Shown here piece after piece: positions 49,520-56,937 of a stretch of DNA of 64,000 bases (position 1 is the first letter of the stretch; every line of letters begins with the position of its first letter). The DNA is taken from assembly GCA_031553855.1 (NCBI GenBank), contig JAVBKW010000002.1, forward strand, positions 18,723-82,722, written 5' to 3'. This DNA comes from RACS-047 sp031553855 (GTDB lineage Bacteria; Bacillota; Clostridia; Christensenellales; Pumilibacteraceae). The position numbers were made by a program, and so were the translations under genes. A model generated the notes under the pieces. It saw only the letters and a list, made by a program, of their open reading frames with translations, ran no database searches and had not been told where the DNA came from.

Positions 49520-50350
49520 TTAGAACGCCAGAATTATGCCGCTTTCGTCGGCGTAGAGAGTGCTCAGGCCGTGGCAGGGAACTATTAAGATGCGCTTGAA
49601 GGGGAATTGGGAGGATATCATCTCGCGGAATTTCTCTGCGAGGGCGGGGTTATTGCAGTGGGCGATGACGAGGTTTTCATTTTTAAAGTCACGCCCGCTT
49701 TCCTCTATAAGCTCCATCATGCGTTTATACATCATATTCATGCCGCGGGGCTTAGAAAACAGCTTGATATTTCCGTCGCCGTCCGAGCCCATAATGAGTT
49801 TAAGGTTTAAAATGGACACAATTTTAAACGTAATTTTTTTGAGGCGGCCGTTTTTGAAAAGGTTGTCATAGTTGTCGAACACGAAATAAGTCTTCATATC
49901 CTTGACGTGCTGTTCGACCGTTTTGATTATTTCATCGCGCCCCATACCGGAGTCGATGCATTCCCTTATTTTAACGGCGACGCTCGTTTCTCCGGCGGAC
50001 GCGCTTTTAGAGTCGAACACATACGTTTGGCCGCCTTCCTTTTTTATGTCCTCGGCGGCGATGAGCGCGTTTGAATACGACGCGGAAAGATGCGACGATA
50101 GCGTGACGGCAAACGAGCTTTGAGCCGTTTTCATTTCGTTATAGTATGAGTCCGGCGAGGGCGCGGCGGAGCCGGCCTTAGATTTGTTCGCCTTCATTGC
50201 GGCCCTGAACACTTCAAGGTCCAGATTTTTATCGTCGACAAATTCCTTTTCGCCGAGCCGCATAGTCAGCGGCACGTTGACCGCATTAAGCTCGGTTTTG
50301 AGTTCCTCCGAAAAGTCGCAGCAGCTGTCGCAGATTATCTTATAGTCCAT
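49520..50350 (-). CDS. DegV-family fatty-acid-binding protein
   Basis: 276 residues. IICDSCCDFSEEL at the start, KAGSAAPSPDSYYNEMK, VTLSSHLSASYSNALIA and VFDSKSASAGETSVA are the DegV lipid-site segments. Members such as FakB bind a fatty acid for phosphorylation by FakA. No fakA is adjacent. GGAG lies 10 bases before the ATG. Confidence 0.88.
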   Translation of the reverse strand: MDYKIICDSCCDFSEELKTELNAVNVPLTMRLGEKEFVDDKNLDLEVFRAAMKANKSKAGSAAPSPDSYYNEMKTAQSSFAVTLSSHLSASYSNALIAAEDIKKEGGQTYVFDSKSASAGETSVAVKIRECIDSGMGRDEIIKTVEQHVKDMKTYFVFDNYDNLFKNGRLKKITFKIVSILNLKLIMGSDGDGNIKLFSKPRGMNMMYKRMMELIEESGRDFKNENLVIAHCNNPALAEKFREMISSQFPFKRILIVPCHGLSTLYADESGIILAF

Positions 50351-50810
50351 TTTGAAAAAATCTCCTTGACGAATTAGTCATATATTGCCGATATAAACAG
50401 TCAATTAACTTGAAAACAGCACTTGAGCAGTTTTCAAAAAGCAAGCGGCGCTTGCTTTGCGGCAATAGCCGCTTAATTGACTATGACGTGAACTTTTAAG
50501 CAGCGTTTCACGCTGCGCTCTTAAAAAGCCGCTCTCAAAAGTATGCAGCACTTTTGAAGTTAGTGAGTATAAAATTTATAATCTTAAAACAGATTATAAC
50601 TTTTAAACCGCGATAAAATCATTTAAAAATAAATTTCACGCGCTGTAGAAAACCTTATTAATATTCTTGTTAAATCTATTATACTATATAATTGTGATAG
50701 AATGATAAAATTTAACGTCCTGTTTGTATAAAAAATTTTGCTGTCGATGCGACTTCGTTCAACATAAAAAAAGAAAAATGAACGCGATTTCAAGCCCTGA
50801 ATCTTAAAAT
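50351..50810. repeat. Gene-free region with element GTCAATTAA / TTAATTGAC, copy 2
   Basis: AGTCAATTAACTTG (50399-50412) and the complement TTAATTGACT (50473-50482) bound about 84 bases related to the 45.5-kb element. A hairpin AGCAGCGTTTCACGCTGCG follows near 50500, then GCAGCACTTTTGAAGTTAGT (50550-50570), the reverse of a block at 45.5 kb. No gene is seen. Confidence 0.5.
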
Positions 50811-50917
50811 AAAGGGTATTCATACCGCAGGATAAATCCTGCACCTCGCGCAGCTTGTGCGCCTTGTTACACTAAAGTGCGGGGTATGCACCCTTTGTCG
50901 GTGGCGCAAAAATGCCC
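50811..50917 (+). repeat. Cloverleaf-like structured repeat, copy A
   Basis: Outer stem AAAGGGT..ATACC (50811-50826) with GGTAT..ACCCTTT (50883-50896). Inside are GCAGGAT-aa-ATCCTGC, GCGCA-gcttg-TGCGC and CACT-aa-AGTG. The tail GTCGGTGGCGCAAAAATGCCC is shared with copy B but not copy C. Confidence 0.75.
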
Positions 50918-50921
50918 TGCT

Positions 50922-51137
50922 TTATTTTTCGTAAGGTTCACGATCCAAAAGATAATCGACTGTAACGTCGAAATAATCGGCGAATTTTTTTAATGCCTCA
51001 ACATCCGGCTGCCGTTCATCGTTTAAATATCTGCTGATAGCTTGTTGAGATATTTTCACTTCTCTTGCAAGCTTTCCCTGGCTTATATCATCGCTTGAGT
51101 GCATTAATTCTTTTAAAATCTGGCTAAATTTTTTCAT
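50922..51137 (-). CDS. XRE-family transcriptional regulator
   Basis: 71 residues, a single Cro/CI-type helix-turn-helix: FSQILKELMHSSDDISQGKLAREVKISQQAISRYLNDERQPDVEALKKFADYFDVTVDYLLDRE. An alternative ATG at 51149 adds four residues; no strong ribosome site favours either. Two copies of ACACCATTTGGTGT-type sites lie in the promoter region shared with the divergent small gene, so it most likely represses both. The nearby repeat covers its 3' side. Confidence 0.85.
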   Translation of the reverse strand: MKKFSQILKELMHSSDDISQGKLAREVKISQQAISRYLNDERQPDVEALKKFADYFDVTVDYLLDREPYEK

Positions 51138-51149
51138 TATAATTAACAT

Positions 51150-51201
51150 ACGCCAAATGGTGTTAAAAAAGTTGATATAACACCATTTGGTGTGATATAA
51201 T
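51150..51201 (+). promoter_or_regulatory. Divergent promoter region with two XRE operators
   Basis: Plus-strand promoter: TTGATA (51172-51177), 18-nt spacer, TATAAT (51196-51201). The spacer holds ACACCATTTGGTGT (51180-51193). A second site ACGCCAAATGGTGT (51150-51163; the complement matches at 13 of 14 positions apart from the central pair orientation) lies next to the XRE start. Centres are 30 bp apart, about three helical turns. Confidence 0.75.
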
Positions 51202-51235
51202 GAATTTGAGTAAACGGTGACCGAGGCGAAAACAA

Positions 51236-51457
51236 ATGAAGAAAGTTGATGAAATTGTGGCGATGCTTGAAAAAGAAATTGACAAGCTTGACGATATTAC
51301 CGATAATACAAAGGATTTTAAGCTCGCAATATATGAACTTTGCGATACGATTTTGCCTGATCCGAGTGAAGAATTCAAGTACTGCACTTGGCGTTTGGGA
51401 ATGGCAATATATATTGAAAAGCTATATAAGCAAATAATTTGCAATTTCCTTAAATAA
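51236..51457 (+). CDS. Small hypothetical protein controlled by the XRE switch
   Basis: 73 residues: KKVDEIVAMLEKEIDKLDDITDNTKDFKLAIYELCDTILPDPSEEFKYCTWRLGMAIYIEKLYKQ. Helical, acidic first half. Weak ribosome site (GAGGCG). No family recognised. Divergent from the XRE gene behind an operator-bearing promoter, which suggests a toxin, phage-like or stress role, but nothing in the sequence proves it. Confidence 0.55.
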   Translation: MKKVDEIVAMLEKEIDKLDDITDNTKDFKLAIYELCDTILPDPSEEFKYCTWRLGMAIYIEKLYKQIICNFLK

Positions 51458-51580
51458 CAATAACTAAATTACTGTCGCTTTTGATGCCGGAATCGATATT
51501 CTGCTATGGCTAAAAGATTCGTCTGAAAATCGGAATATTTTATGTTTCTATAAAGAATAAAAGAATAGAAAGTTATTCGC

Positions 51581-51874
51581 TTAAGGAAACGCTGAATAAA
51601 TACGATTAGAATTTTGGCAAAATTTTCGAGAGCTTTCGGGCAGTATCGCCGCCGATAATATCGAGCTATTCTCAAGGCAATACTGCCCGAAAGCACCGAA
51701 AAGACGCCTCCATTCAATCGCCCTGAAGGGTTTCGATGATTTTGCGGTCTTTTTGGCACCAAATTACCTTTTTGCCTTGCGAATAGCTAAGCTATTAGCT
51801 ACGGCAAAGAAGACAATTTTGTGCTTAAAAATTACCGCAAAATCACTCGAAATATTTATTCATCGTTTCCTTAA
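51581..51874. mobile_element. MITE-like element (294 bp) with TTAAGGAAACG ends
   Basis: Left TTAAGGAAACGCTGAATAAA and right complement TTAAGGAAACGATGAATAAA form near-perfect 20-bp inverted repeats. Inside, GCTTTCGGGCAGTAT (51632-51646) and its complement (51680-51694) form a perfect 15-bp hairpin. No coding frame of note. Partial or shrunken relatives lie at about 22970-22997, 56863-56898 and 63512-63556. TTAA on both sides may be the target. Confidence 0.75.
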
Positions 51875-51918
51875 TTTTTTGAGACAAAAATTTGTGCGCT
51901 CCTACTTTAAACATTTGT

Positions 51919-51947
51919 TTGACCGTTTTGTAAAAAGAGTGTAAAAT
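51919..51947 (+). promoter_or_regulatory. Promoter of the Na/Pi cotransporter gene
   Basis: TTGACC (51919-51924), 17-nt spacer, TAAAAT (51942-51947). Confidence 0.6.
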
Positions 51948-51979
51948 ATGAATATCCTATTAAATAAGAGAGTTAACGA

Positions 51980-53776
51980 ATGAATAGTGTTCTTGTAGGT
52001 ATTCTCACACTTTTGGCAGGCTCCGGAGTTTTTTTGACGGGTATGAAGCTTATGAGCGACGGACTCGAGCAAAGCGCGGGCCCGGGCATAAGAAAGATGT
52101 TCAACCGCATTTCAAATTCCCGCTTTGCAGGCATCGGTATCGGGGCGGGAGTCACCGCCATAATCCAAAGCTCCGCCGCTACTACGGTTATGGTCATCGG
52201 CTTTGTAAACGCCGGGATAATGACGCTTTTTCAAGCTACGGCGATCATTATGGGCGCGAACATCGGCACGACCGTCACAGGAATCATCGTATCGTTTTCT
52301 GCGTTTGATATAGATATTTTTGCTATGGCTTTAGCTTTTATCGGCGTTATTATGGCTATGTTTTTCAAAACCGACGTAGTAAAAAAGGTCGGTGGCATTC
52401 TTTCGGGGCTAGGCCTTATTTTCGTGGGACTCGACTTAATGAGCGGCGCGCTTGCAACTCCTCAAATCAAAGACGCGTTCGTTTCGCTCTTTACCACAAT
52501 TAAATTCCCTCTGCTCCTCATACTTTTCGGCGCAGTCTTTACCGCGCTCATCCAAAGCTCGTCGGCCGCAACGGGACTTATCATCATAATGGCAGGACAA
52601 GGGCTGCTGACTGTCGAGAGCGCGTTGTTCATAGTGCTCGGCACAAATATCGGAACGTGCGTAACGGCGATAATCGCATCACTCGGCACAAGCGCTAATG
52701 CAAAACGCGCGGCGTTTATACATCTGACGTTCAACGTTATAGGAACCATATTTTTTACGCTTGTTCTTTTAGTCCTGAAAAATCCGATCTTAAGCCTGCT
52801 TTCGCTTCTTGCCCCAGGAATATTCGGCATGCAGATCGCCTATTTCCATTTGATCTTCAACGTTATCACGACCGCTCTGCTCTGCCCGTTCATTAAGCAG
52901 CTCACATGGTTTGCCTCTAAGGTCATCAAGATGAAGGCCGACGATAAGGACGCGCTGCGCCTCTATTTTATAGACGACCGTATTTTGCAGACGCCGCCTA
53001 TCGCCGTCTCGCAAACGCTTAAGGAAGTGCGCCACATGGCCGATCTTGCGCGCGACAACCTCAACCGCGCTTTCCGCGCGCTTATCTACGGCGACACGTC
53101 CGAGGCCGCGCTTATCCGCAAGGAAGAGCAGCGGATCAACTTTATTAATAAGGGAACGGCAAACTACCTCGTTAAAATGGCGTCGCTCAATCTTCCCGTT
53201 TCCGACGATAAGCTGCTCGGCACTCTTCACCACGTCATTTCCGATATCGAGCGCATAGGCGACCACGCGGAGAACATCTTAGAGGAAGCTGAAAAAATGA
53301 AGGAAAGCTCCGTCACTTTTTCGCAGTCGGCGATAGACGAGCTGAACGCGATGTTCTTTAAGGTGACGGATATGTACTGGCGCGCAGTCGAGATTTTTGA
53401 AAAGCGCGACCCCGGCCTTCTGCTCGCTTTAAACGAGCTGGAATGCGAAGTGGACGCAATGAAGAGGATAATGGAGCTTAAGCATATCGACAGGCTCAAT
53501 AAGGGCGAGTGTTCCGTTGAAACCGGCGTGCATTTTTACGCCGTCATAACAAGCTTAGAGCGTATCGCCGATCATCTTACAAACATTTCATACAGCATCA
53601 AAAGCCCCGCGGGTATGCCGATAAACGTCGCAAGGCGTATCATCAAGAATGAAACGATAAATAAAGCGGAAGCGAAAAAGGCGGCACAAGAAAAGCTTTC
53701 CAAGCGCGAGGCGGACGCAAAGCAGGCCGCGCACGATAAAGCTGCGGCTAGTGAGGCTGCAAAAAAGAAAGCTTAA
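51980..53776 (+). CDS. Na/Pi cotransporter family protein with PhoU-like domain
   Basis: 598 residues. Two inverted membrane repeats carry the QSS motifs: TAIIQSSAATTVMVIGFVNAG and TALIQSSSAATGLIIIMAGQG, typical of NptA/SLC34-like phosphate transporters. About nine membrane segments end near residue 310; a PhoU-like helical domain follows (about 340-560: LHHVISDIERIGDHAENILEEAEK, ITSLERIADHLTNISYSI). The Lys/Ala-rich tail (KREADAKQAAHDKAAASEAAKKKA) is unusual. GAGAG lies before the ATG. Confidence 0.92.
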   Translation: MNSVLVGILTLLAGSGVFLTGMKLMSDGLEQSAGPGIRKMFNRISNSRFAGIGIGAGVTAIIQSSAATTVMVIGFVNAGIMTLFQATAIIMGANIGTTVTGIIVSFSAFDIDIFAMALAFIGVIMAMFFKTDVVKKVGGILSGLGLIFVGLDLMSGALATPQIKDAFVSLFTTIKFPLLLILFGAVFTALIQSSSAATGLIIIMAGQGLLTVESALFIVLGTNIGTCVTAIIASLGTSANAKRAAFIHLTFNVIGTIFFTLVLLVLKNPILSLLSLLAPGIFGMQIAYFHLIFNVITTALLCPFIKQLTWFASKVIKMKADDKDALRLYFIDDRILQTPPIAVSQTLKEVRHMADLARDNLNRAFRALIYGDTSEAALIRKEEQRINFINKGTANYLVKMASLNLPVSDDKLLGTLHHVISDIERIGDHAENILEEAEKMKESSVTFSQSAIDELNAMFFKVTDMYWRAVEIFEKRDPGLLLALNELECEVDAMKRIMELKHIDRLNKGECSVETGVHFYAVITSLERIADHLTNISYSIKSPAGMPINVARRIIKNETINKAEAKKAAQEKLSKREADAKQAAHDKAAASEAAKKKA

Positions 53777-53778
53777 AC

Positions 53779-53906
53779 GGCTGTTTCAAGAAGAGGCCAT
53801 ATACGGGCTACGTGCGTCAAAACGACTTCAGTCGAGTACGTGTAGAGTACACTCCTTCGCCGTTTTGCCGCCTGTTGCCCGTCTCTGACCTCTTCTTGAA
53901 ACAGCC
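53779..53906. repeat. Long imperfect palindrome, copy 3 (GGCTGTTTCAAG type)
   Basis: GGCTGTTTCAAGAAGAGGCC to GACCTCTTCTTGAAACAGCC with apex GAGTACGTGTAGAGTACACTC. Same core as copies 1 and 2 with paired changes at the ends (GGG to GGC, CCC to GCC), so pairing is kept. Confidence 0.85.
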
Positions 53907-53929
53907 TGCCGGAATTAAACGCAATAAGC

Positions 53930-54013
53930 GGCTGTCTCAAATAAGAGGCCATATACGGGCTACGTGCATCAAAACGACTTCAGTCGAGTACAATTAAAGT
54001 ACACTCCTTATAA
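53930..54013. repeat. Left half of the same palindrome, copy 4
   Basis: GGCTGTCTCAAATAAGAGGC, then CATATACGGGCTACGTGC and TCAAAACGACTTCAGTCGAG up to the apex; the right half is missing after AGTACACTCCTTATAAAGC. Directly follows copy 3. Confidence 0.8.
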
Positions 54014-54071
54014 AGCATTATTTTAACAGGCCATTTAAGCTGCTTATAAAATTTTAAGAGGAAATATATTT

Positions 54072-54980
54072 ATGATTTATGTTTTAGGCTCGGTCAATAT
54101 GGACCTTGTTTTTAATCTTCCCTATATGCCTGTCGGCGGCGAAACGCTAAGATCCGACGCGTTTAATACTTTCTGCGGCGGGAAAGGCGCGAATCAGGCG
54201 GTAGCTGGAGCAAAACTCGGCGCAAAAATCGAGATGATAGGCAAGGTCGGCTCGGATTCTTACGGCGAGGCCATGAAGAAAAACCTCGAAGCGTTCGGAG
54301 TCGGAACGCAATTTGTTAAAGTAAGCGAAGGCTCAAGCGGACTTGCGCTGATTTTGGTCGAGAACGGCCAGAACAGGATAATCTTAGACGGCGGCGCGAA
54401 CTACAGAATGACTTGCGCCGATATTGACGAGGGGTTAAAGGGTGCAAAGGCGGGAGATATCTTGATAGCGCAGCTGGAAATGCCGCTTAGCGTCGTTGCC
54501 TACGCGCTCAAAAAAGCTAAAGAAAAGGGTATGACTACCTTTTTGAATCCCGCGCCCGCCTGCGAGCTGACGGACGACATATATTCAAATATAGATATTA
54601 TTGCGCCGAACGAAACCGAAACGAAGATACTGACGGGAGTCGATCCCGTCGATATCGTGCATATTGCGCTGGCGGTCAAAAAGTTCTATTCAAAGGGCGT
54701 GAAAAACGTTATAATCACCTTAGGCGCGCGCGGGGCGGCGGTGTCGCACGAAATGAACATCACCGAAATCGACGCGCTTAAAGTCAAGGTCGTAGACACC
54801 ACCGCGGCGGGCGACACGTTCGTCGGAGCCGTCTGCAACCGTTTGGAAAAAGGCTGGGATATAGTTGAGGCGTGCCGTTTTGCAAACTGCGCCTCGTCTA
54901 TAACTGTGCAAAGAGCGGGCGCGGCAATATCTATTCCGACAATTGAGGAAGTAGAAAAGGTCTATTCGGCAAAAAAATAA
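54072..54980 (+). CDS. rbsK: Ribokinase (PfkB family)
   Basis: 302 residues. Signature 1 GGKGANQAVAGAKLGAKIEMIGKVG and signature 2 VVDTTAAGDTFVGAVCNRL (catalytic Asp) are complete; GSVNMDLVF at the N-terminus fits ribokinase. It phosphorylates ribose at O5. No ribose transporter is adjacent, so another sugar or nucleoside is possible. AAGAGGAAA precedes the ATG. Confidence 0.88.
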   Translation: MIYVLGSVNMDLVFNLPYMPVGGETLRSDAFNTFCGGKGANQAVAGAKLGAKIEMIGKVGSDSYGEAMKKNLEAFGVGTQFVKVSEGSSGLALILVENGQNRIILDGGANYRMTCADIDEGLKGAKAGDILIAQLEMPLSVVAYALKKAKEKGMTTFLNPAPACELTDDIYSNIDIIAPNETETKILTGVDPVDIVHIALAVKKFYSKGVKNVIITLGARGAAVSHEMNITEIDALKVKVVDTTAAGDTFVGAVCNRLEKGWDIVEACRFANCASSITVQRAGAAISIPTIEEVEKVYSAKK

Positions 54981-55031
54981 CATATTCTTTAAACAATACC
55001 CATAGGCAAACTTAAAAAGGCAGATACGGCT

Positions 55032-55703
55032 TTGAAAAAAATAGAAACGCATGCCCATACGAGCGGCATAAGTTACTGCTCGGAGATAAAACCCGAAGAG
55101 CTGCCCGCTTTGTTCAAGAATGCGGGCATCGATACTTTTATGCTCACGAACCATTATTGCAGATTTCAGCACTTTGGAAACGGAATGCCGTTTAGTAAGC
55201 AGTTAAAAGCTTATTTAGACGAATACCGGACGGTCAAAAAGGCGGGCGAAAAAATCGGCGTCAGCGTGCTGCTCGGCGCGGAAGTGGGTATAGCTACGCC
55301 AAAATGCGACTATACCGAGTTTGTACTGTTCGGAGTGATGGAAAAGTTTTTATTGTCCTCTCCCGCGCTGCACTTATTGAGCCAGCCTGCGCTGTATAAC
55401 CTGTGCCATGATAACGGGATTTTAATGTATCAGGCGCATCCGTTCCGCATCGGGCATATCCCTGCCGACCCCGGATTTATGGACGGCGTGGAAATAAACC
55501 TGCATAGAAATTTTTTGAGTAACACCGAAGAGGTCTATGAATTTGCAGATAAATATTCTCTCGGGGTTTCGCTTGGCTCCGACGTGCATTATCACAATCA
55601 GCCCGGAGCGGGCGCGATACTTGCGCCGGACGATATCAAAACCTCCGGCGATTTAGCAAAATTCCTTAAAACCACGCCGCGCCCGCAGCTTTACAGAAGA
55701 TAA
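55032..55703 (+). CDS. PHP-domain metal-dependent phosphoesterase-like protein
   Basis: 223 residues. THAHTSG near the start, MLTNHY, GAEVGI, MYQAHPFRIGH and GSDVHYHN give the metal-binding His, Asp and Glu of a PHP domain. Members include histidinol phosphatases and nucleotidases; the target here is unknown. TTG start chosen, with AAAAGG ten bases before; the frame has no earlier ATG. 51 bases after rbsK, probably co-transcribed. Confidence 0.75.
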   Translation: MKKIETHAHTSGISYCSEIKPEELPALFKNAGIDTFMLTNHYCRFQHFGNGMPFSKQLKAYLDEYRTVKKAGEKIGVSVLLGAEVGIATPKCDYTEFVLFGVMEKFLLSSPALHLLSQPALYNLCHDNGILMYQAHPFRIGHIPADPGFMDGVEINLHRNFLSNTEEVYEFADKYSLGVSLGSDVHYHNQPGAGAILAPDDIKTSGDLAKFLKTTPRPQLYRR

Positions 55704-55794
55704 ATAATTTTAGGCGTTCTGTCGGATTGGTAAAAAAAGCCGGAAAAGGGCAAAAAACAGCAAAAAAGAGTTTTTAACTCTAAACATAAACAAA

Positions 55795-55880
55795 TTGACA
55801 TTATTCAATATTTTGGATATAATTGTTAAGAGTGGGAGTGCCTTTAGCTAAAGGCGTGCCGCTCTTAATATTTTTTTATG
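55795..55880 (+). ncRNA. Strong promoter followed at once by a terminator-like hairpin (possible tiny RNA)
   Basis: TTGACA (55795-55800), 17-nt spacer, TATAAT (55818-55823). The expected start is near 55830. The next bases form AAGAGTGGGAGTGCCTTTA / TAAAGGCGTGCCGCTCTT (55829-55867), followed by AATATTTTTTT. A transcript of about 50 nt would end here. greA lies 190 bases further. Confidence 0.55.
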
Positions 55881-55888
55881 GTGTAAAA

Positions 55889-56055
55889 CTAGAAAAGAAT
55901 TCATCGTGTAATACGGACTACGCTTGCCTTGCCGCCTTGGCCGAGTATTAGAAATACACTCCCGGCGGCAGCGCGGCAACTGTTGCCCGTCTGACACGCG
56001 ACTTCTTTCCTAGTAAATTAAGCGTCGGCAAAAAGCCGACAGCAGACAAAAGGAG
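55889..56055 (+). repeat. CTAG-type palindrome joined to shared leader module, copy 3
   Basis: 55889-56013 runs CTAGAAAAGAATTCATCG to CGACTTCTTTCCTAG with apex GAGTATTAGAAATACACTC. The leader module starts in the last bases: TAGTAAATTAAGCGTCGGCA, AAAAGCCGACAGCAGAC, AAAAGGAGAT. Here the hairpin GTCGGC-aaaaa-GCCGAC is perfect. It supplies the greA ribosome site. Confidence 0.8.
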
Positions 56056-56062
56056 ATAAAAA

Positions 56063-56527
56063 ATGGCTGAAATTTTTATGACCGCTGAGGGCAAGAAGCA
56101 ACTTGAGGAAAGGCTTTATGAGCTTAAAGTAAACGGAAGAGCCGAAGCGGCCGATAAAATCAGAGTTGCGCGCGAGTTCGGCGACTTGTCGGAAAACGCC
56201 GAGTACGACATCGCTAAGGAAGAACAGGCGAAAATGGAGGCCGAAATAGCCGAGATCGAGTCGAAACTGCGTAACGCCGTCATAATCGAAGAAAAAGGCA
56301 AGGGCGACAAGATAGATATAGGGTCGAAGGTCAGGGTTTTAGACGTTGCCAAAAATAAGGAATTTGAGTACACGATAGTCGGAACGCACGAGTCTAACCC
56401 CATGGAAGGCCGTATTTCCAACGAATCACCGCTCGGAAGGGCGCTGATCGGCAAGCGCAAGGGCGAAACCGTTACGGCTATGGCTCCTGTGGGGCCGGTA
56501 AAGTATCAGGTTGTAAAGATCGGTTAA
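56063..56527 (+). CDS. greA: Transcription elongation factor GreA
   Basis: 154 residues, usual length. The N-terminal coiled coil bears the acidic tip (EFGDLSENAEYDIAKEEQ) that enters the RNA-polymerase channel, and the C-terminal FKBP-like domain ends ESPLGRALIGKRKGETVTAMAPVGPVKYQVVKI. It rescues backtracked RNA polymerase. The gene's leader is made wholly of the repeat and shared module. It precedes lysS, a conserved neighbour in many Firmicutes. Confidence 0.95.
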   Translation: MAEIFMTAEGKKQLEERLYELKVNGRAEAADKIRVAREFGDLSENAEYDIAKEEQAKMEAEIAEIESKLRNAVIIEEKGKGDKIDIGSKVRVLDVAKNKEFEYTIVGTHESNPMEGRISNESPLGRALIGKRKGETVTAMAPVGPVKYQVVKIG

Positions 56528-56937
56528 TTTTACGGCGCATTTCGGGCTTTAGGCGTGCTGCGTGATTTATGGAGAGCAAAAATGCTTATGCTTGCGTTAA
56601 AAGCATTTTGCGGCCGCTTTCAAAGCGTTATTTATAGCGCCCTTACGGTCAAAATCAAACTGCCCGCTAAAAAGCGGCGCCGGAGAAGTCAATTTTTTTA
56701 AGCAAAAAAATAAAAGGTTTTAAACCGCAGGGCAGAGCCCTGCATCCGCGCGGCAACGCCGCGCATTCCGCAGCAGAGACTGCGGGGTTTTAAATCTTTT
56801 GCGGCGGGCGCATTTATGGAAATGTAAGCAAGCTTCCATTTCCCCAAATGCTTCTTGATAAAGGAAATTGCTAAAATATTTATTCAGCGTTTCCTTAATA
56901 TTTACTAACTTTCATAATTTAAGGATAAAAAGCATAA
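56528..56937. repeat. greA-lysS gap: cloverleaf copy C and a MITE end
   Basis: 56712-56800 is copy C of the cloverleaf repeat: outer AAAAG.TTTAAACC with GGTTTTAAA.CTTTT; arms GCAGGGC-aga-GCCCTGC, GCGCGGC-aac-GCCGCGC, CCGCAG-cagaga-CTGCGG. 56863-56898 (AAGGAAATTGCTAAAATATT, then TATTCAGCGTTTCCTTAA) is a shrunken MITE. 56545-56690 resembles a decayed palindromic repeat. No gene. Confidence 0.7.

Noticed and set aside
50811..50917. CRISPR repeat or tRNA
   Set aside because: The cloverleaf-like fold lacks tRNA landmarks (no TTC loop, no CCA-compatible acceptor), and the copies are not regularly spaced.
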